Positions 42,598 to 52,208 are shown, numbered from the stretch's first letter. The stretch is 64,000 nt of DNA from DASQPR01 sp963724705 (GCA_963724705.1 CAVRVS010000006.1:868001-932000); one strand, 5' to 3'. Made by a program: numbers and translations. Notes: generated by a model from the letters alone, not told the origin.

Positions 42598-43428
42598 CTA
42601 CGGAGGCGTCAGGGCGACCAGGAGGCCGGGATGGTCGGTCGTACCGTTCATGCCGATCGACCGGTCCGACGTCAGCGAGAGGTCGACCGTTGCGAGGACG
42701 TACTGCACGCCACCGTCGCCTCGCTGGACATAGCCCGAGGGCACGCACGCGCGTACGTCCTGCGGACCGGCCGACCCGAGGTTGAGGTCTCCGCCCAGCA
42801 CCGTTGGCTCGTAGCCGGCATTGCGCGCGCGTACGTCGGGAATGGCAGTGTGCAGCAGATAGGCGCATTGCGCGAGCGCGATCGTCCGGCTGGTGTTGGC
42901 CAGATGCGTCGTGCAGGCGTAGAAGCTGCCGACGGCGTCCAGGCACAGCCAGGCCCGCTCCTCGGGATCGTTAAGATCCTGCGTCGGATAGAGCCCGCTG
43001 TACGTGACGTAGCCGCGGTACTCCGTCGGGACGTGTACCAGCAAACCGATCCCGTACGGCTGACCGTTCGTGCACTCGTACGCACCCCCGGTGTGACGAT
43101 CGCCGGCGGCCTTGAACGCCGAAACAACGACGCCACCCGAGGCACCGGCCAGCGCATGTTCAAGCGTGTCCACATCGGCACGGCAGACCTCGTTGAGGGT
43201 GACGACATCCGGTCGGTCGGCCCGAATCACTCCGGCGGCCTCGGCCACCGAGCGGCCGGTGTAACACCGCCCGATGCCACTGTCGCACAGGTTCATCTGC
43301 AGAATCTGGAGCGGCTTAGGGGTGATCGGCGACGACTGCGCCGCCGACGCCGTCATGACCGCAGCGACAAAAGCCAAGCACACCGCGGCAATCGCGGATG
43401 TACGAAGGCGACGCCACGGACGAACCAT
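42598..43428 (-). CDS. Secreted endonuclease/exonuclease/phosphatase-fold protein
   Basis: This 276-residue protein has a Sec signal peptide (SAIAAVCLAFVAAVMTASAA) and the EEP fold: LQILQMNLCDSGIG with the first metal Asn, VVTLNEVCRADVD with the metal Glu, TVLGGDLNLGS and the closing GTTDHPGLLVAL with the catalytic Asp-His. It could hydrolyse phosphodiesters in nucleic acids or lipids outside the cell. Several Cys residues suggest disulphides. It stands between groEL and the CWB2 gene on the same strand. Confidence 0.88.
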   Translation of the reverse strand: MVRPWRRLRTSAIAAVCLAFVAAVMTASAAQSSPITPKPLQILQMNLCDSGIGRCYTGRSVAEAAGVIRADRPDVVTLNEVCRADVDTLEHALAGASGGVVVSAFKAAGDRHTGGAYECTNGQPYGIGLLVHVPTEYRGYVTYSGLYPTQDLNDPEERAWLCLDAVGSFYACTTHLANTSRTIALAQCAYLLHTAIPDVRARNAGYEPTVLGGDLNLGSAGPQDVRACVPSGYVQRGDGGVQYVLATVDLSLTSDRSIGMNGTTDHPGLLVALTPP

Positions 43429-43508
43429 TTTCCCGCCTAGATTTCGGCTGCACCAAGCCTATCGATGCAACGTCCGGCCGGCCAGTAAAGCCCGCAGCGG
43501 CGAGCCGA

Positions 43509-45407
43509 TCAGTGCGCCATCATCGTGCAGCACGGCGGCGGATTGGTGGCCAGGCTGTAGCCGTCCGGACCGCTGATCAGCGTCCCGACGGCGTTGGCCG
43601 GGTCGTCCGACACCACGCCCGTGCCGCCGATCACCAGCACTTGGGCGATCGATCCGGAACCGAGGTCAAACTCGTCGGCGACACTGGGCGGCAGCGCTGA
43701 CGGCTTGGTGAGCAGCAGCGGCCCGCCGACCGCACCGCCAGCGAGCGCATCCGGCCAGTCCGCTCCGGTTGCCATCTCGGCTCCGACGATCTCCGGGAAG
43801 AACGTTTTGGCCACCAGCCGCGAGGTTTCGTAACGATCGGACCCGACAACCGCGCTCGTCGTTGGATAGCCGGCGATCGCCGCCACGCTCTCGCCACCGA
43901 TCGCCGTGACCATCGGCGGATCCGTGCGGTGTTCGAGCCCATCCAGATACGACTTGGTGTCAGTCGGCAACGCCCCGTCCGCGGTCAAAACGACGGTGGC
44001 ACTGCCGCCGCGTAGGTCGATCCCACCGGCGGCGGCGCCGGCGCTCAGCGCGTCCGGAAAGTTCAGCCCGGTCGCAGCGAGCACAGTCAACGGGTGTGGG
44101 GTGATCGCATCGGCGATCAGCGTCGCGGTGGCGTAGCGATTGGCGCCGCCCAGCCGTACGACGTGATAGCCGAGGGCCGTGATAGATGCCTCCACACCGG
44201 CCGAAATGGCACCCGTACCGCCGAGGATGTAGACGGTCGCAGCAGGCGGCAACAGTCGCATGATCTCCGCCTTGGTGAACGGATTGAGACTGCTGCTCGC
44301 CGTCAGCAACAGCGGTCCGTGTTTCGCGGCGGCGAGCGCCGAGCCGGCCAGCGCGTCGGCAAAGGTATCGGACCGCGCCAGGACCACGGTCTGCGCCAGG
44401 AAATCGTCGGGCAGCTGCGGCCATTCGAACGCGGATACCGCGGTCGCGGTGCGATAGCGGTCGGCGCCGGAGAGCCGGAATACCGAGCTGATGAGGTGAT
44501 ACTCCCAGGCCGGGCGGCCGGACAGCGTCGTCGACACCGGCGCCGCCCGCTGGCTGCCGTCATCGAGCGCGATGAAGACGTGGGTACCTTCGTCGAAGGC
44601 GATGGTGTTGACGGCCGAAGCGTCGTCGATGGGATCCGGCGACCAAGCCGGGTTGTCGTGGTTGACCGGATCAGCGGTGATCTGGGTTTCGAGCATGTCG
44701 TTGATGGTCGAGGTGAAGATCTGGGTGTGCACGCCGTCCGAGCGCACCCAGGCCAGCGACACACCACCTACCTCGAACGCCGGTGAGGTGGCGTTGGGAA
44801 CGGCCAATGTCGGCGTCACGGATGGCCCCTTGGCGACGTCCCAGGTGGCTATGTAAATGTCGGACGGTCCGGTCGGCGTACCGGCGTCGTCCGTTCGACG
44901 GGCCATGACCAGCAGCTCCGACGACGGTGTCGCCGCGGGCTGCGTGTAGTCGAAGCCGGCGGGCAGGTCCAGGGTCGCGGGCGTCCCGCCGAGGCTGGGC
45001 ACGTACGCGAGTGTGGCGGCGGAGCCGGGCACCTTCTCAGACCAGACAACGAATGCGCCATTGTCGAACCAGATCGGCTGGCTCTTTGCGGCCGCGTCGA
45101 CGGTGTGCGAGACAAGCGTCGTCGTGTCGCTGCCGTCGTCGTACCGGACCGTCTCGATGTCGCCGTCCGCGTTGACGAAGACCAGGCGGCTGCCGTCCGG
45201 CGACCATGAACCGTCCGAGATCGTGGTGTTGGTGTCGATCCGACTACGATCCGCCCAGGTGACGCGATCCGATCCGTTCGTCGCGGTGAGGAACTCCGTC
45301 AATGGCACCGTCGCCCCGAAGCTCGCGGCGGGCGCGGCAACGGTGATGGCCGTTCCGACGATCGCCAAGAAGACCATGCATGACGCACGCAAAGCGATGG
45401 CTCGCAT
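43509..45407 (-). CDS. Cell-wall-binding repeat (CWB2) protein with N-terminal propeller
   Basis: This 632-residue secreted protein has a signal peptide (ASCMVFLAIVGTAITVAAPA), a TolB-like beta-propeller region (WSPDGSRLVFVNADGDIETV, then PAWSPDPIDD) and three C-terminal CWB2 repeats. Repeat starts are RLSGADRYRTATAVS, RLGGANRYATATLIA and a third with GSDRYETSRLVA; each has the DALAG/DALSAGA and ILGGTGAIS/VIGGTGVVS pattern. Three CWB2 modules together anchor proteins to wall polymers. The C terminus ends in a Cys-Cys pair (PPPCCTMMAH). The propeller may bind a ligand or protein at the surface. Confidence 0.93.
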   Translation of the reverse strand: MRAIALRASCMVFLAIVGTAITVAAPAASFGATVPLTEFLTATNGSDRVTWADRSRIDTNTTISDGSWSPDGSRLVFVNADGDIETVRYDDGSDTTTLVSHTVDAAAKSQPIWFDNGAFVVWSEKVPGSAATLAYVPSLGGTPATLDLPAGFDYTQPAATPSSELLVMARRTDDAGTPTGPSDIYIATWDVAKGPSVTPTLAVPNATSPAFEVGGVSLAWVRSDGVHTQIFTSTINDMLETQITADPVNHDNPAWSPDPIDDASAVNTIAFDEGTHVFIALDDGSQRAAPVSTTLSGRPAWEYHLISSVFRLSGADRYRTATAVSAFEWPQLPDDFLAQTVVLARSDTFADALAGSALAAAKHGPLLLTASSSLNPFTKAEIMRLLPPAATVYILGGTGAISAGVEASITALGYHVVRLGGANRYATATLIADAITPHPLTVLAATGLNFPDALSAGAAAGGIDLRGGSATVVLTADGALPTDTKSYLDGLEHRTDPPMVTAIGGESVAAIAGYPTTSAVVGSDRYETSRLVAKTFFPEIVGAEMATGADWPDALAGGAVGGPLLLTKPSALPPSVADEFDLGSGSIAQVLVIGGTGVVSDDPANAVGTLISGPDGYSLATNPPPCCTMMAH

Positions 45408-45602
45408 CGGTGGCTCCCTACCTTGCCGTCACCCGGTCGTCGGCGACGAACGACGCCGCGAGTCGGGCTCCTGATCCACGCGGCGGCGAAAATGTACCGC
45501 GCCACCAGAGGGCTTCGCTGCCCGCTCCGATCGGCCGTTCGGAGCGCTCAATCGAGGCCGCGGTGGTGATAGCCTGCGGCCGGCGTACGTCGAAGGAGAC
45601 CG

Positions 45603-45923
45603 ATGGATTGGCCGGCTGATAGCGATCTGGTGTTCGTCCCGGCGCGCCCGGCGTCGTCCGAGCCGGCCGGACCGATGACGCCGGCGGTGGAGCTGCGACG
45701 TCGGCGGGACACCGGTGAGCCGGTCGGCCTCGCGTTCACCAGTGTCGATACGCTCGTCGCGGTGCTCGGCTCGTGGCAACCGTGGATCAGCGTACCGATG
45801 TTCTCGTACGTGGCATTCCTGCGTGCCCAGGGCGTGAGCAGAGTGGAGATCGACCCGGTGTATCACGACGACGTTCGTGACTGGTCGGCCGAGCGGCTCG
45901 TGCGCGCGGCCGAGGCCCTCTGA
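45603..45923 (+). CDS. SAV_915/SseB-like small protein
   Basis: This 106-residue protein fits the SAV_915 / SseB-like type: FVPARPASSEPAGPMTP, then ELRRRRDTGEPVGLAFTSVD, LVAVLGSWQPWISVPM and VEIDPVYHDD. Members often sit beside ESX-type genes in actinomycetes. AAGGAGA precedes the ATG, and its stop overlaps the next start (TGATG). It is the first gene of a four-gene run. Confidence 0.75.
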   Translation: MDWPADSDLVFVPARPASSEPAGPMTPAVELRRRRDTGEPVGLAFTSVDTLVAVLGSWQPWISVPMFSYVAFLRAQGVSRVEIDPVYHDDVRDWSAERLVRAAEAL

Positions 45924-46222
45924 TGGGCGCCGGCTACCAGGTCGTGCTCGGCGACCTTGACGCGGCAGCGGTTGCATTCGCGACCGAGTCGACCGACTTC
46001 GCGAAGTTGCGGGCGCGCATGTCGCCGCCGCCGGTCGATGGCGGGGACGACACCGTGAACTCCGGCATCGCGGCCGTACTCACGCTGCTGGGCGCGGGCA
46101 ACGCGGCACTCGCTGAGGCCATGGCCGAACATTCAAAGCGGCTCAAGGCCTGCCACGACGGCTACAAGTCCGATGATTCGGACGTGGTGGCGCTCTACAA
46201 CAAGCTCATCGAGCAAGCCTGA
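45923..46222 (+). CDS. Small helical T7SS-associated protein (WXG100/DUF6317-like)
   Basis: This 99-residue helical protein begins GYQVVLGDLDAAAVAFATES and contains a central helix AVLTLLGAGNAALAEAMAEH and a final helix. Length and layout fit WXG100-superfamily partner proteins, though the W-x-G turn itself is absent. It overlaps the SAV_915-like gene by one base and precedes the larger effector candidate by 21 bp, the classic small-partner position. Confidence 0.7.
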   Translation: MGAGYQVVLGDLDAAAVAFATESTDFAKLRARMSPPPVDGGDDTVNSGIAAVLTLLGAGNAALAEAMAEHSKRLKACHDGYKSDDSDVVALYNKLIEQA

Positions 46223-46243
46223 TCAGGCCGGGACGGAGCCGCG

Positions 46244-47497
46244 TTGAGAATCGGTGGCGACATCGGTGGTCTGCGTTCGGTCGGCAACTCGCTCACCGGG
46301 GTCGTCGCATCGGTTCAGGAGACGGCCGAGTATCTGAGCAAGCGTGTCAATCAACTGGTGACCGACGCGGGCTGGACCGGAGACGCGGCCGAGGAATTCA
46401 AGGGCGCCTGGGAGCAGGACGCGACGGCTGTGCTGGAACTGTCGAGCTGCACGAAGCTTGTCGGCCTCTGCCTCGACCAGCTCGCCGACTCACTTGATGC
46501 CGCGCAGCGCCGGCTCGACCATGCGGTCGCCGCGGCGAAGGCCGGCGGCCTGCCATTCGCGTCGGACGGGCTGCCGATCGACGGGCCGTACACCGGTCCA
46601 ACGGCGGCCGCCGCGGCGCAGTTCTCGGTCGACGCACATGCGGCATTGACCGCGGCCCAGGATGCTCGCGACACCGCGGTCGAGGAACTGCACGACATTG
46701 CCGCCGCCATGAGTGGCGAAGATACGTCGTTCGTCAAGGCCGCGGATGCGGCCGCGCTAGCCGCCGCGTTGAAGGGCTATTACGCGTTGCCCAACGAGAT
46801 GTCCGAAGCGGCCCGCGATGACCTCGCGGCCTTTAACCGGAAGTATCAGGACACTCGATACCAGCGCAAACACACCGCGGGTACGGCGGCCAAGAAGGAA
46901 CTCACCGACCAGCTCAAACAGATGCGGGCGGAACGCAGACTGTTGCAGACCGACGCCGACGTGGCCGAGAAGATCGCCGACCGCTTCAAGGGCGGCCGAC
47001 TGCTCGGCAGCTCAATCGGCGACATCGCGGACAGCCTCGGCGTGCTGCAGGACGGCGGCAAGTTGTCCCGGCTCGCCGACGGGCTGCCGGCCGTCGACGT
47101 GGTACTTGGCGGCTTTGCGACCTGGGCCCAGGCCAAGGAGGACCACGAGAAGGGTTGGTCGTGGACGCACGCGATCCTCGCCGATGGCGGATCCAACGCG
47201 GCCGCGATCACCGCGGGCCTCGCGACCGATGCCATCCCGTACGTGGGACCGTTCCTTGCGCCCGTCGTGAGCTACGGCGTCGGCTCGTGGACGTACGAGG
47301 CGACCCACGAAGGACATTGGACTGAACACATCCATGAGGACGGAGTCGTCGACGGCACGGTCGAAGGGCTGTGGGACACCACGAAGGCCACCTGGCAGAA
47401 CGACGGGTACGGCATGTACAAGAAACTCGACAACGACGTGCACCATCCCGTCGACGCAGCCAAGAGCCTCTGGCACGGCGTAACGAGCCTGTTCTGA
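46244..47497 (+). CDS. Putative T7SS-secreted effector with N-terminal WXG-type domain
   Basis: This 417-residue protein has an N-terminal T7SS-signal-like helical hairpin with VTDAGWTGDAAEEFKGAWEQ (W-x-G turn), a linker, a long coiled coil (AAKKELTDQLKQMRAERRLL) and a C-terminal part rich in Gly/Ala with a hydrophobic stretch (AITAGLATDAIPYVGPFLAP). The latter recalls pore-forming or membrane-inserting effector domains; no enzymatic motif is seen. The start is TTG 46244 with GGAG upstream. It is followed 20 bp later by a membrane protein gene. Confidence 0.75.
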   Translation: MRIGGDIGGLRSVGNSLTGVVASVQETAEYLSKRVNQLVTDAGWTGDAAEEFKGAWEQDATAVLELSSCTKLVGLCLDQLADSLDAAQRRLDHAVAAAKAGGLPFASDGLPIDGPYTGPTAAAAAQFSVDAHAALTAAQDARDTAVEELHDIAAAMSGEDTSFVKAADAAALAAALKGYYALPNEMSEAARDDLAAFNRKYQDTRYQRKHTAGTAAKKELTDQLKQMRAERRLLQTDADVAEKIADRFKGGRLLGSSIGDIADSLGVLQDGGKLSRLADGLPAVDVVLGGFATWAQAKEDHEKGWSWTHAILADGGSNAAAITAGLATDAIPYVGPFLAPVVSYGVGSWTYEATHEGHWTEHIHEDGVVDGTVEGLWDTTKATWQNDGYGMYKKLDNDVHHPVDAAKSLWHGVTSLF

Positions 47498-47517
47498 CCG
47501 CCGATCGGAAGCCGACC

Positions 47518-48024
47518 GTGAGCCACGATTCCCACTCCCGTCACGTCCCGGACGACCCGGATGTCGTACGTCTGCGCGCGCAGGCGAGGTTGCACGACGG
47601 CGTCGTACCGGTTCCGTTTCTCGGCACGACCTGGCAGCGACGCGACGCCGCCTACTGGCGGCGGCGAATCGGCGCGGCGATCCTGCTCGTCGGCGCGACG
47701 CTGTTCGTCGGCGCGATCGCGGCATCGTTCACGGCCGGGATCATCGCCGGCATCGGACACCAGCCCGCGGGGGTCGTCGTCGGCACGGTCTACGCCCTGG
47801 TCGCGATACCCGGGTTCATCGACGGCCGGCGGCGGGTCGCGAAGGCACCCCTCGACAACCGAGGACGGGCTCCGCGCACGGCCGTGCCGTTCGGCTGCCT
47901 GGCGCTGATCCTGGCGCCGTTCTCCTTTGGGCTGGTCTTGGCCGTGCTGCTCTCGATGTTCGGCCGCGAGTTCACCGGCGAACGGCGGGCGCGCGAGATC
48001 ACCGCGAGCCTCCGGCCCGCGTAG
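47518..48024 (+). CDS. Membrane protein, candidate immunity partner of the T7SS effector
   Basis: This protein of about 168 residues has a soluble N-terminal 55 residues and three hydrophobic segments (AAILLVGATLFVGAIAASFT, VVVGTVYALVAIPGF, FGCLALILAPFSFGLVLAVL). I recognise no named family. GTG 47518 is chosen, 20 bp after the effector stop. In toxin cassettes a polytopic membrane protein placed here commonly gives self-protection against a membrane-acting effector; that role is inferred only from position and topology. Confidence 0.7.
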   Translation: MSHDSHSRHVPDDPDVVRLRAQARLHDGVVPVPFLGTTWQRRDAAYWRRRIGAAILLVGATLFVGAIAASFTAGIIAGIGHQPAGVVVGTVYALVAIPGFIDGRRRVAKAPLDNRGRAPRTAVPFGCLALILAPFSFGLVLAVLLSMFGREFTGERRAREITASLRPA

Positions 48025-48168
48025 CCGATCTCGCGGTGCATCCCGGGACTGGGGCGGGCGACGACCAATTTCCATGGAGCCGTTCCATCTGGGACCCCGA
48101 TGGTGTCGTTACATGTGACTGCCGGTGAATCGGATGCCACCGGACTGAGGAGAAGGTGAGGATCGGAC

Positions 48169-48543
48169 ATGGCCGACAACGGCAGCGCCCGCGATATTGC
48201 GATCGCCTACTACGACGCGTGGACCAGCAAGAACATGGATCTCGCAATGTCGTACTTCGCCGACGACGTCGTGTGCGACGCGCCGGCCGGGCGCATCGAG
48301 GGCATCACCGCCTATCGGGAGTTCCTGGGCCCGTTCACGCAGATCCTCCTCGGTGCCGGCCTCATCGCCGCGTTCGGAGACGACACGACCGCGGTGCTCA
48401 TGTACGACACGCGGACCGTACCCGTGCCGGACGCGCCCGGCGCCGAGTGTTTGACGGTTGCCAACGGGAAGATCGTCCACAACCGGTTCATCTTCGATCG
48501 GCTGCCGTTCGCCGCGGCACGCGAGGCAACCACCGAGCCCTGA
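48169..48543 (+). CDS. NTF2-like / SnoaL-like family protein
   Basis: This 124-residue cone-fold protein has the pattern DIAIAYYDAWTSKNMDLAMS, then FADDVVCDAPAGRIEGITAY and a final FIFDRLPF strand, typical of SnoaL-like isomerase or binding proteins. Ligand unknown. The ATG at 48169 is 144 bp after the previous gene. Confidence 0.85.
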   Translation: MADNGSARDIAIAYYDAWTSKNMDLAMSYFADDVVCDAPAGRIEGITAYREFLGPFTQILLGAGLIAAFGDDTTAVLMYDTRTVPVPDAPGAECLTVANGKIVHNRFIFDRLPFAAAREATTEP

Positions 48544-48562
48544 TCGGGACAGCCGGCAGCGG

Positions 48563-49327
48563 CTAGGAGAACGGTGTCTGGGGCCGGTCCAGCAGCACGC
48601 CGTCGAGGAAGATGTCGACCTTCTCGTTGTAGAACGCGATCAGCCCGGCGATCGGCAACATCTGCCGGGTCGGGAAGTCGTACGTCCAGGCGAGATCCGG
48701 GTAGGTCTGACCCTTCACCTCGACCGTCCAGTAGCCGGTCGTGCGGCCCTTATACGGACATGCCGTCTCGGTCTTGCTCGGACGGAGGTGTTCGAAGTGC
48801 ACGCTTGTCCGGTCGAGGTAGTAGCGCGTCGGCAGCCCGGTCTCGAAGACCATCACGGGCGACGATGACTCGGCCAGCACGACGCCGTCGAGTTCGAGAT
48901 GGACGAGACGGTTCGACCGCAGCGCATCCGCGCGCGAATAAGGGCTACGCGGGTGTACGAAGACCTCCTCGTCCTCCTCAAACCACGCATCGAGCGCGGC
49001 CCAGTCGAATCGGACGTAGCCGTCGAGCCCCTCCAGTGCATCCGCGCCGAAGAGCCAGGCGGTGCCGGGCCGATCGATGTCGCCGACCCGCAGGCCGTGC
49101 CGGCGAGCGGTGCCGCGGCGCAGGTGCTGTGAGTGATCCTCATCGATAACGTAACGACGATCGATGTCCGCGTACGGGATGTAGTACTGCGGGAAATGTT
49201 GGTGTTCCCAGACGTACACGGCTCGCGTGGAATCGAAGACCACCGCGTTGTCGAGTATGCCGCGGATGCGTCGCGGTGCGGGCTCAATGTGGTCGGTGGC
49301 GACGATGCTCGCCGGATAGTCACGCAT
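48563..49327 (-). CDS. DUF427 (double-domain) protein
   Basis: This 254-residue protein carries two DUF427 domains: the first with VVFDSTRAVYVWEHQHFPQYY, the second with VLAESSSPVMVFETGLPTRY and the diagnostic CPYKGRTTGYWTVEV. DUF427 proteins are widespread in actinomycetes and lack a defined reaction. ATG 49327 is chosen because GGAGGAGG precedes it. Confidence 0.9.
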   Translation of the reverse strand: MRDYPASIVATDHIEPAPRRIRGILDNAVVFDSTRAVYVWEHQHFPQYYIPYADIDRRYVIDEDHSQHLRRGTARRHGLRVGDIDRPGTAWLFGADALEGLDGYVRFDWAALDAWFEEDEEVFVHPRSPYSRADALRSNRLVHLELDGVVLAESSSPVMVFETGLPTRYYLDRTSVHFEHLRPSKTETACPYKGRTTGYWTVEVKGQTYPDLAWTYDFPTRQMLPIAGLIAFYNEKVDIFLDGVLLDRPQTPFS

Positions 49328-49429
49328 GGTGCCTCCTCCAGGGCCAGTCACCAACCTACTTCGGCGGCGGCGGATCGTCCGGGAATCATCCTCACGGCGA
49401 AAGCCGATACGGCCCGAGGCTGGTCGCGG

Positions 49430-50134
49430 TCAGCTCGTCGGCTTGCGCACGGCGAAGAGCACATAGCCGTACGTCAGTCCAAGCGCGTCGGGATGCGCGT
49501 TCAGCCAGCGGTCGGCGACATCGGCCGGGAATTCGAGGCGGAGCACCGCTTCAAGGTCGGCCCGCGTCTCGAACACCCAACGGCTCATCACCTCGACCCG
49601 GTCCGCGCCGCGCGCAGCCCACCAGGCGTCGGTGGTGTCGGCGCGGCCCTGCGGCGCCGCCCACGGCGACGCGGCGAGGAGTTCGGCGAATTCCCCGGCT
49701 CGCTGATCATTGTCGATCACCACCAGACTGCCGCCGGGTCGGAGGACCCGCATGACTTCGGCCAGGCCGGCTTCAACATCGGGCGGAAAGAAGTACGCGA
49801 AGCGCGCGTGCACCACGTCCACCGTGGCCTCGTCGAGCGGGATGTGCTCGGCCGATCCGGCAACCACGGGCACGCGCGGGTCTCGGTCGGCCGCCAACGG
49901 CAGCAGGCGCTCGTCCGGTTCGACGCCGATGACGTGGGCGGCCTCGTCCGCGTAGCGCGGCAGCCAGAATCCGCTACCGCAGCCGAGATCGACCAGGGCC
50001 CGATCCCGCCACGGCGCCAGTTCACGCATAGCTGCGAGGACGAGCCCGTCCGGGTCGAGAGCCCGATTCTCGATCTCGTACACGTCGGGGTTGCCGCCCT
50101 GGTTGCCGGCCGGGCTGAAGTCGGTGAACGTCAC
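49430..50134 (-). CDS. Class I SAM-dependent methyltransferase
   Basis: This methyltransferase of about 234 residues has motif I ALVDLGCGSGFWLPRY, an acidic residue in VIGVEPDERLLPLA, SAEHIPLDEATVDVV and motif IV-like VLRPGGSLVVIDND. The family fits small-molecule methyltransferases of the UbiE/Met-11 kind; substrate unknown. GTG 50134 is favoured over an upstream TTG-type start at 50170. Confidence 0.88.
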   Translation of the reverse strand: MTFTDFSPAGNQGGNPDVYEIENRALDPDGLVLAAMRELAPWRDRALVDLGCGSGFWLPRYADEAAHVIGVEPDERLLPLAADRDPRVPVVAGSAEHIPLDEATVDVVHARFAYFFPPDVEAGLAEVMRVLRPGGSLVVIDNDQRAGEFAELLAASPWAAPQGRADTTDAWWAARGADRVEVMSRWVFETRADLEAVLRLEFPADVADRWLNAHPDALGLTYGYVLFAVRKPTS

Positions 50135-50210
50135 CCGGCGATGCTGCCCGCCGGCGGTCGCGCCCGGCAACGCAATTAGCCCGCGGATTCGTCGAAGGCG
50201 CCCGTACCGA

Positions 50211-50840
50211 CTAAACGATCTTGAAGTTGAATCGAACCAACGTCCACCGCGCCGGTGGCCACTGCGTCGGCTCGTCGTCAGTGACCCACTCGGTAATCGA
50301 CGCGTCGTCCACGATCAGGTCGAACGGTCGGTACACCCCCAACAGTCCGAGGGCGTGGAACGTGACGTTGACCGTTTCGGCATGGGCAACGATCACGACG
50401 GTCCCGCCACGATGACGGTCCGCGATGTCGATGATGGCGCGGCTCGTGCGGGTGACGAGCTCGGCCCACGACTCGTTGCCGACCTGGAACGGCCGGTAGA
50501 CGCCACCGCCGCCGAGCCCGAACCGGTCGTTCATCTCGGCCACCGGCATGCCGTCGATGTGGTCGGGGACATGCCAGGTGCACAGGCCGCACTCGGTCGT
50601 CACCGGCACGCCCAGCATTTCCGCGATTGGGGCCGCGGTCTGGATCGCGCGCGGCAGCGTCGATGCATAGACGGCGACATCGCTCCAGCCGGCGGCCTCC
50701 GCGGCCAATCGGTGGGCAAGGCTCGCGGCCTGTGCCTGGCCGCGTTCGGTTAGCCCGCGACAACCCCGAGGTCCGCCCACCACGCCCTGCGCCTTGTGCA
50801 CAGACTCGCCGTGCCGGACAAACACCATGCGGGTACGCAT
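50211..50840 (-). CDS. Histidine phosphatase family protein
   Basis: This 209-residue phosphoglycerate mutase-like phosphatase has RHGES at residues 9-13 and the second His in VVIVAHAETVNVTFHAL; TERGQAQAASLAHRL and STLPRAIQTAAPIAEML are typical. It is distinct from the phosphatase at 11798-12451. Substrate unknown. Confidence 0.9.
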   Translation of the reverse strand: MRTRMVFVRHGESVHKAQGVVGGPRGCRGLTERGQAQAASLAHRLAAEAAGWSDVAVYASTLPRAIQTAAPIAEMLGVPVTTECGLCTWHVPDHIDGMPVAEMNDRFGLGGGGVYRPFQVGNESWAELVTRTSRAIIDIADRHRGGTVVIVAHAETVNVTFHALGLLGVYRPFDLIVDDASITEWVTDDEPTQWPPARWTLVRFNFKIV

Positions 50841-50874
50841 CGACCGACCGTACCGCCCGACGCGACAGGTCGCG

Positions 50875-52089
50875 TCAGTCGTCGATCGCGGCGTACGCCG
50901 ATGTCCAGAAGTCCCGGCACACCGCCGGCGGATCCGGGCTCGACCACGCCTGTTGGGTCAGCAGGATGGTCACCGTCCCTTCGGCCGGGTCGTTGCGCCA
51001 GGCCGAACCGAGCCCGCCATCCCAGCCGTACGAGCCGATCGACGTGTACGCATGGGTACGTCGCGTCGCCACGGCCACCCCGAAGCCCCAGCCGTAGCGC
51101 TCAAAGAACCCCGGCACCAGGGCGGCATTTGTCTTCTGCGCCGTCGTCAACTGGTCGCTGGTCATCAGTTCCACGGAGGGTCGGGACAGAATCCGTACGT
51201 CGCCGTGGCGACCGCCGCCCAGCATCATCTGCGCGAAAGCCAGGTAGTCGTCGGCGGTTGAGACGAGTCCGCCGGCACCGGACGCGAAGGCCGGCGGCCC
51301 GCTCCAGTCGCCACCGGCAGCCTCGTCGAAGACGTGCGTTGCACCGGTGTCGAATTCCATCCCGTAGCCGGTCGCAAATCGGTCCAGGTTCGCCGCCGGC
51401 ACGCTGAAGCTCGTGTCGACCATGCCGAGCGGCTCGAAGATCCGGTCGTGCAGGAACGACTCGAACGACTGGCCAGACGCGCGCGCGACCAACACGCCCA
51501 ACACGTCGGATCCGGTGTTGTAGAGCCACCGCTGCCCGGGTTGATACATCAGAGGCAACTCGCCGAGCCGGCGGAGCCACTCGTCCGGAGAGGGGAACTC
51601 CGATGGTTGTGGCGGCCCGAGGCCGATGTGACGCTCCTGCGCTTCGATCAGGATCGGGTACGCATCCGGCCGAGCCATGAGCTGGCCGAAACCCATGGTG
51701 AACGTGAGGAGATCGCGTACGGTGACCGGTCGCGCGGCTGGAACGGTGTCATCGAGCGGCGCATCGAGACTCGCGAGAACCTGCCGATCGGCGAGTTCGG
51801 GCAGCAGCCGGTCGACGGGTTCGTCGAGTCGCAGAACGCACTCCTCGACCAGAATCATGGTCGCCACCGCCGTGACCGGCTTCGTCATCGACGAGATGCG
51901 GAAGATCGAGTCGCGCCGGACCGGACCACGGTCGCCATCTTCCGCCAATGTGCCGAGCGCGTCGATGTGGACGTACCCATGGCGGCTCACGAGCGCGACC
52001 AGGCCAGGGATTTCGCCTCGGTCGACGTACCCGCGGAGCACGTCGCGCATGCGGTCGAGCCGTGGCATCGACAACCCACCGAGACTCAT
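50875..52089 (-). CDS. Serine hydrolase, class C beta-lactamase-like
   Basis: This 404-residue protein has the penicillin-binding fold of esterase/beta-lactamase class C enzymes. The SxxK motif is ISSMTKPVTA with the catalytic Ser and Lys, the Tyr-x-Asn motif is WLYNTGSDVLG, and the third box reads YGWDGGLGSAW, as in EstB-type esterases rather than true AmpC. No signal peptide is seen, so it is probably a cytosolic esterase or amidase. ATG 52089 follows GGGAG. Confidence 0.88.
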   Translation of the reverse strand: MSLGGLSMPRLDRMRDVLRGYVDRGEIPGLVALVSRHGYVHIDALGTLAEDGDRGPVRRDSIFRISSMTKPVTAVATMILVEECVLRLDEPVDRLLPELADRQVLASLDAPLDDTVPAARPVTVRDLLTFTMGFGQLMARPDAYPILIEAQERHIGLGPPQPSEFPSPDEWLRRLGELPLMYQPGQRWLYNTGSDVLGVLVARASGQSFESFLHDRIFEPLGMVDTSFSVPAANLDRFATGYGMEFDTGATHVFDEAAGGDWSGPPAFASGAGGLVSTADDYLAFAQMMLGGGRHGDVRILSRPSVELMTSDQLTTAQKTNAALVPGFFERYGWGFGVAVATRRTHAYTSIGSYGWDGGLGSAWRNDPAEGTVTILLTQQAWSSPDPPAVCRDFWTSAYAAIDD

Positions 52090-52208
52090 CCGGTCGCTCC
52101 CTCGAGCCGGCCCGGCAACGGCGCCGGTGCGGTCGTTGCCGATCCTGCCACTACCGGCCGACTCCCGCCGGACGACGAACGGCGGCTGCACCGATGTGGC
52201 GGCGGCGC

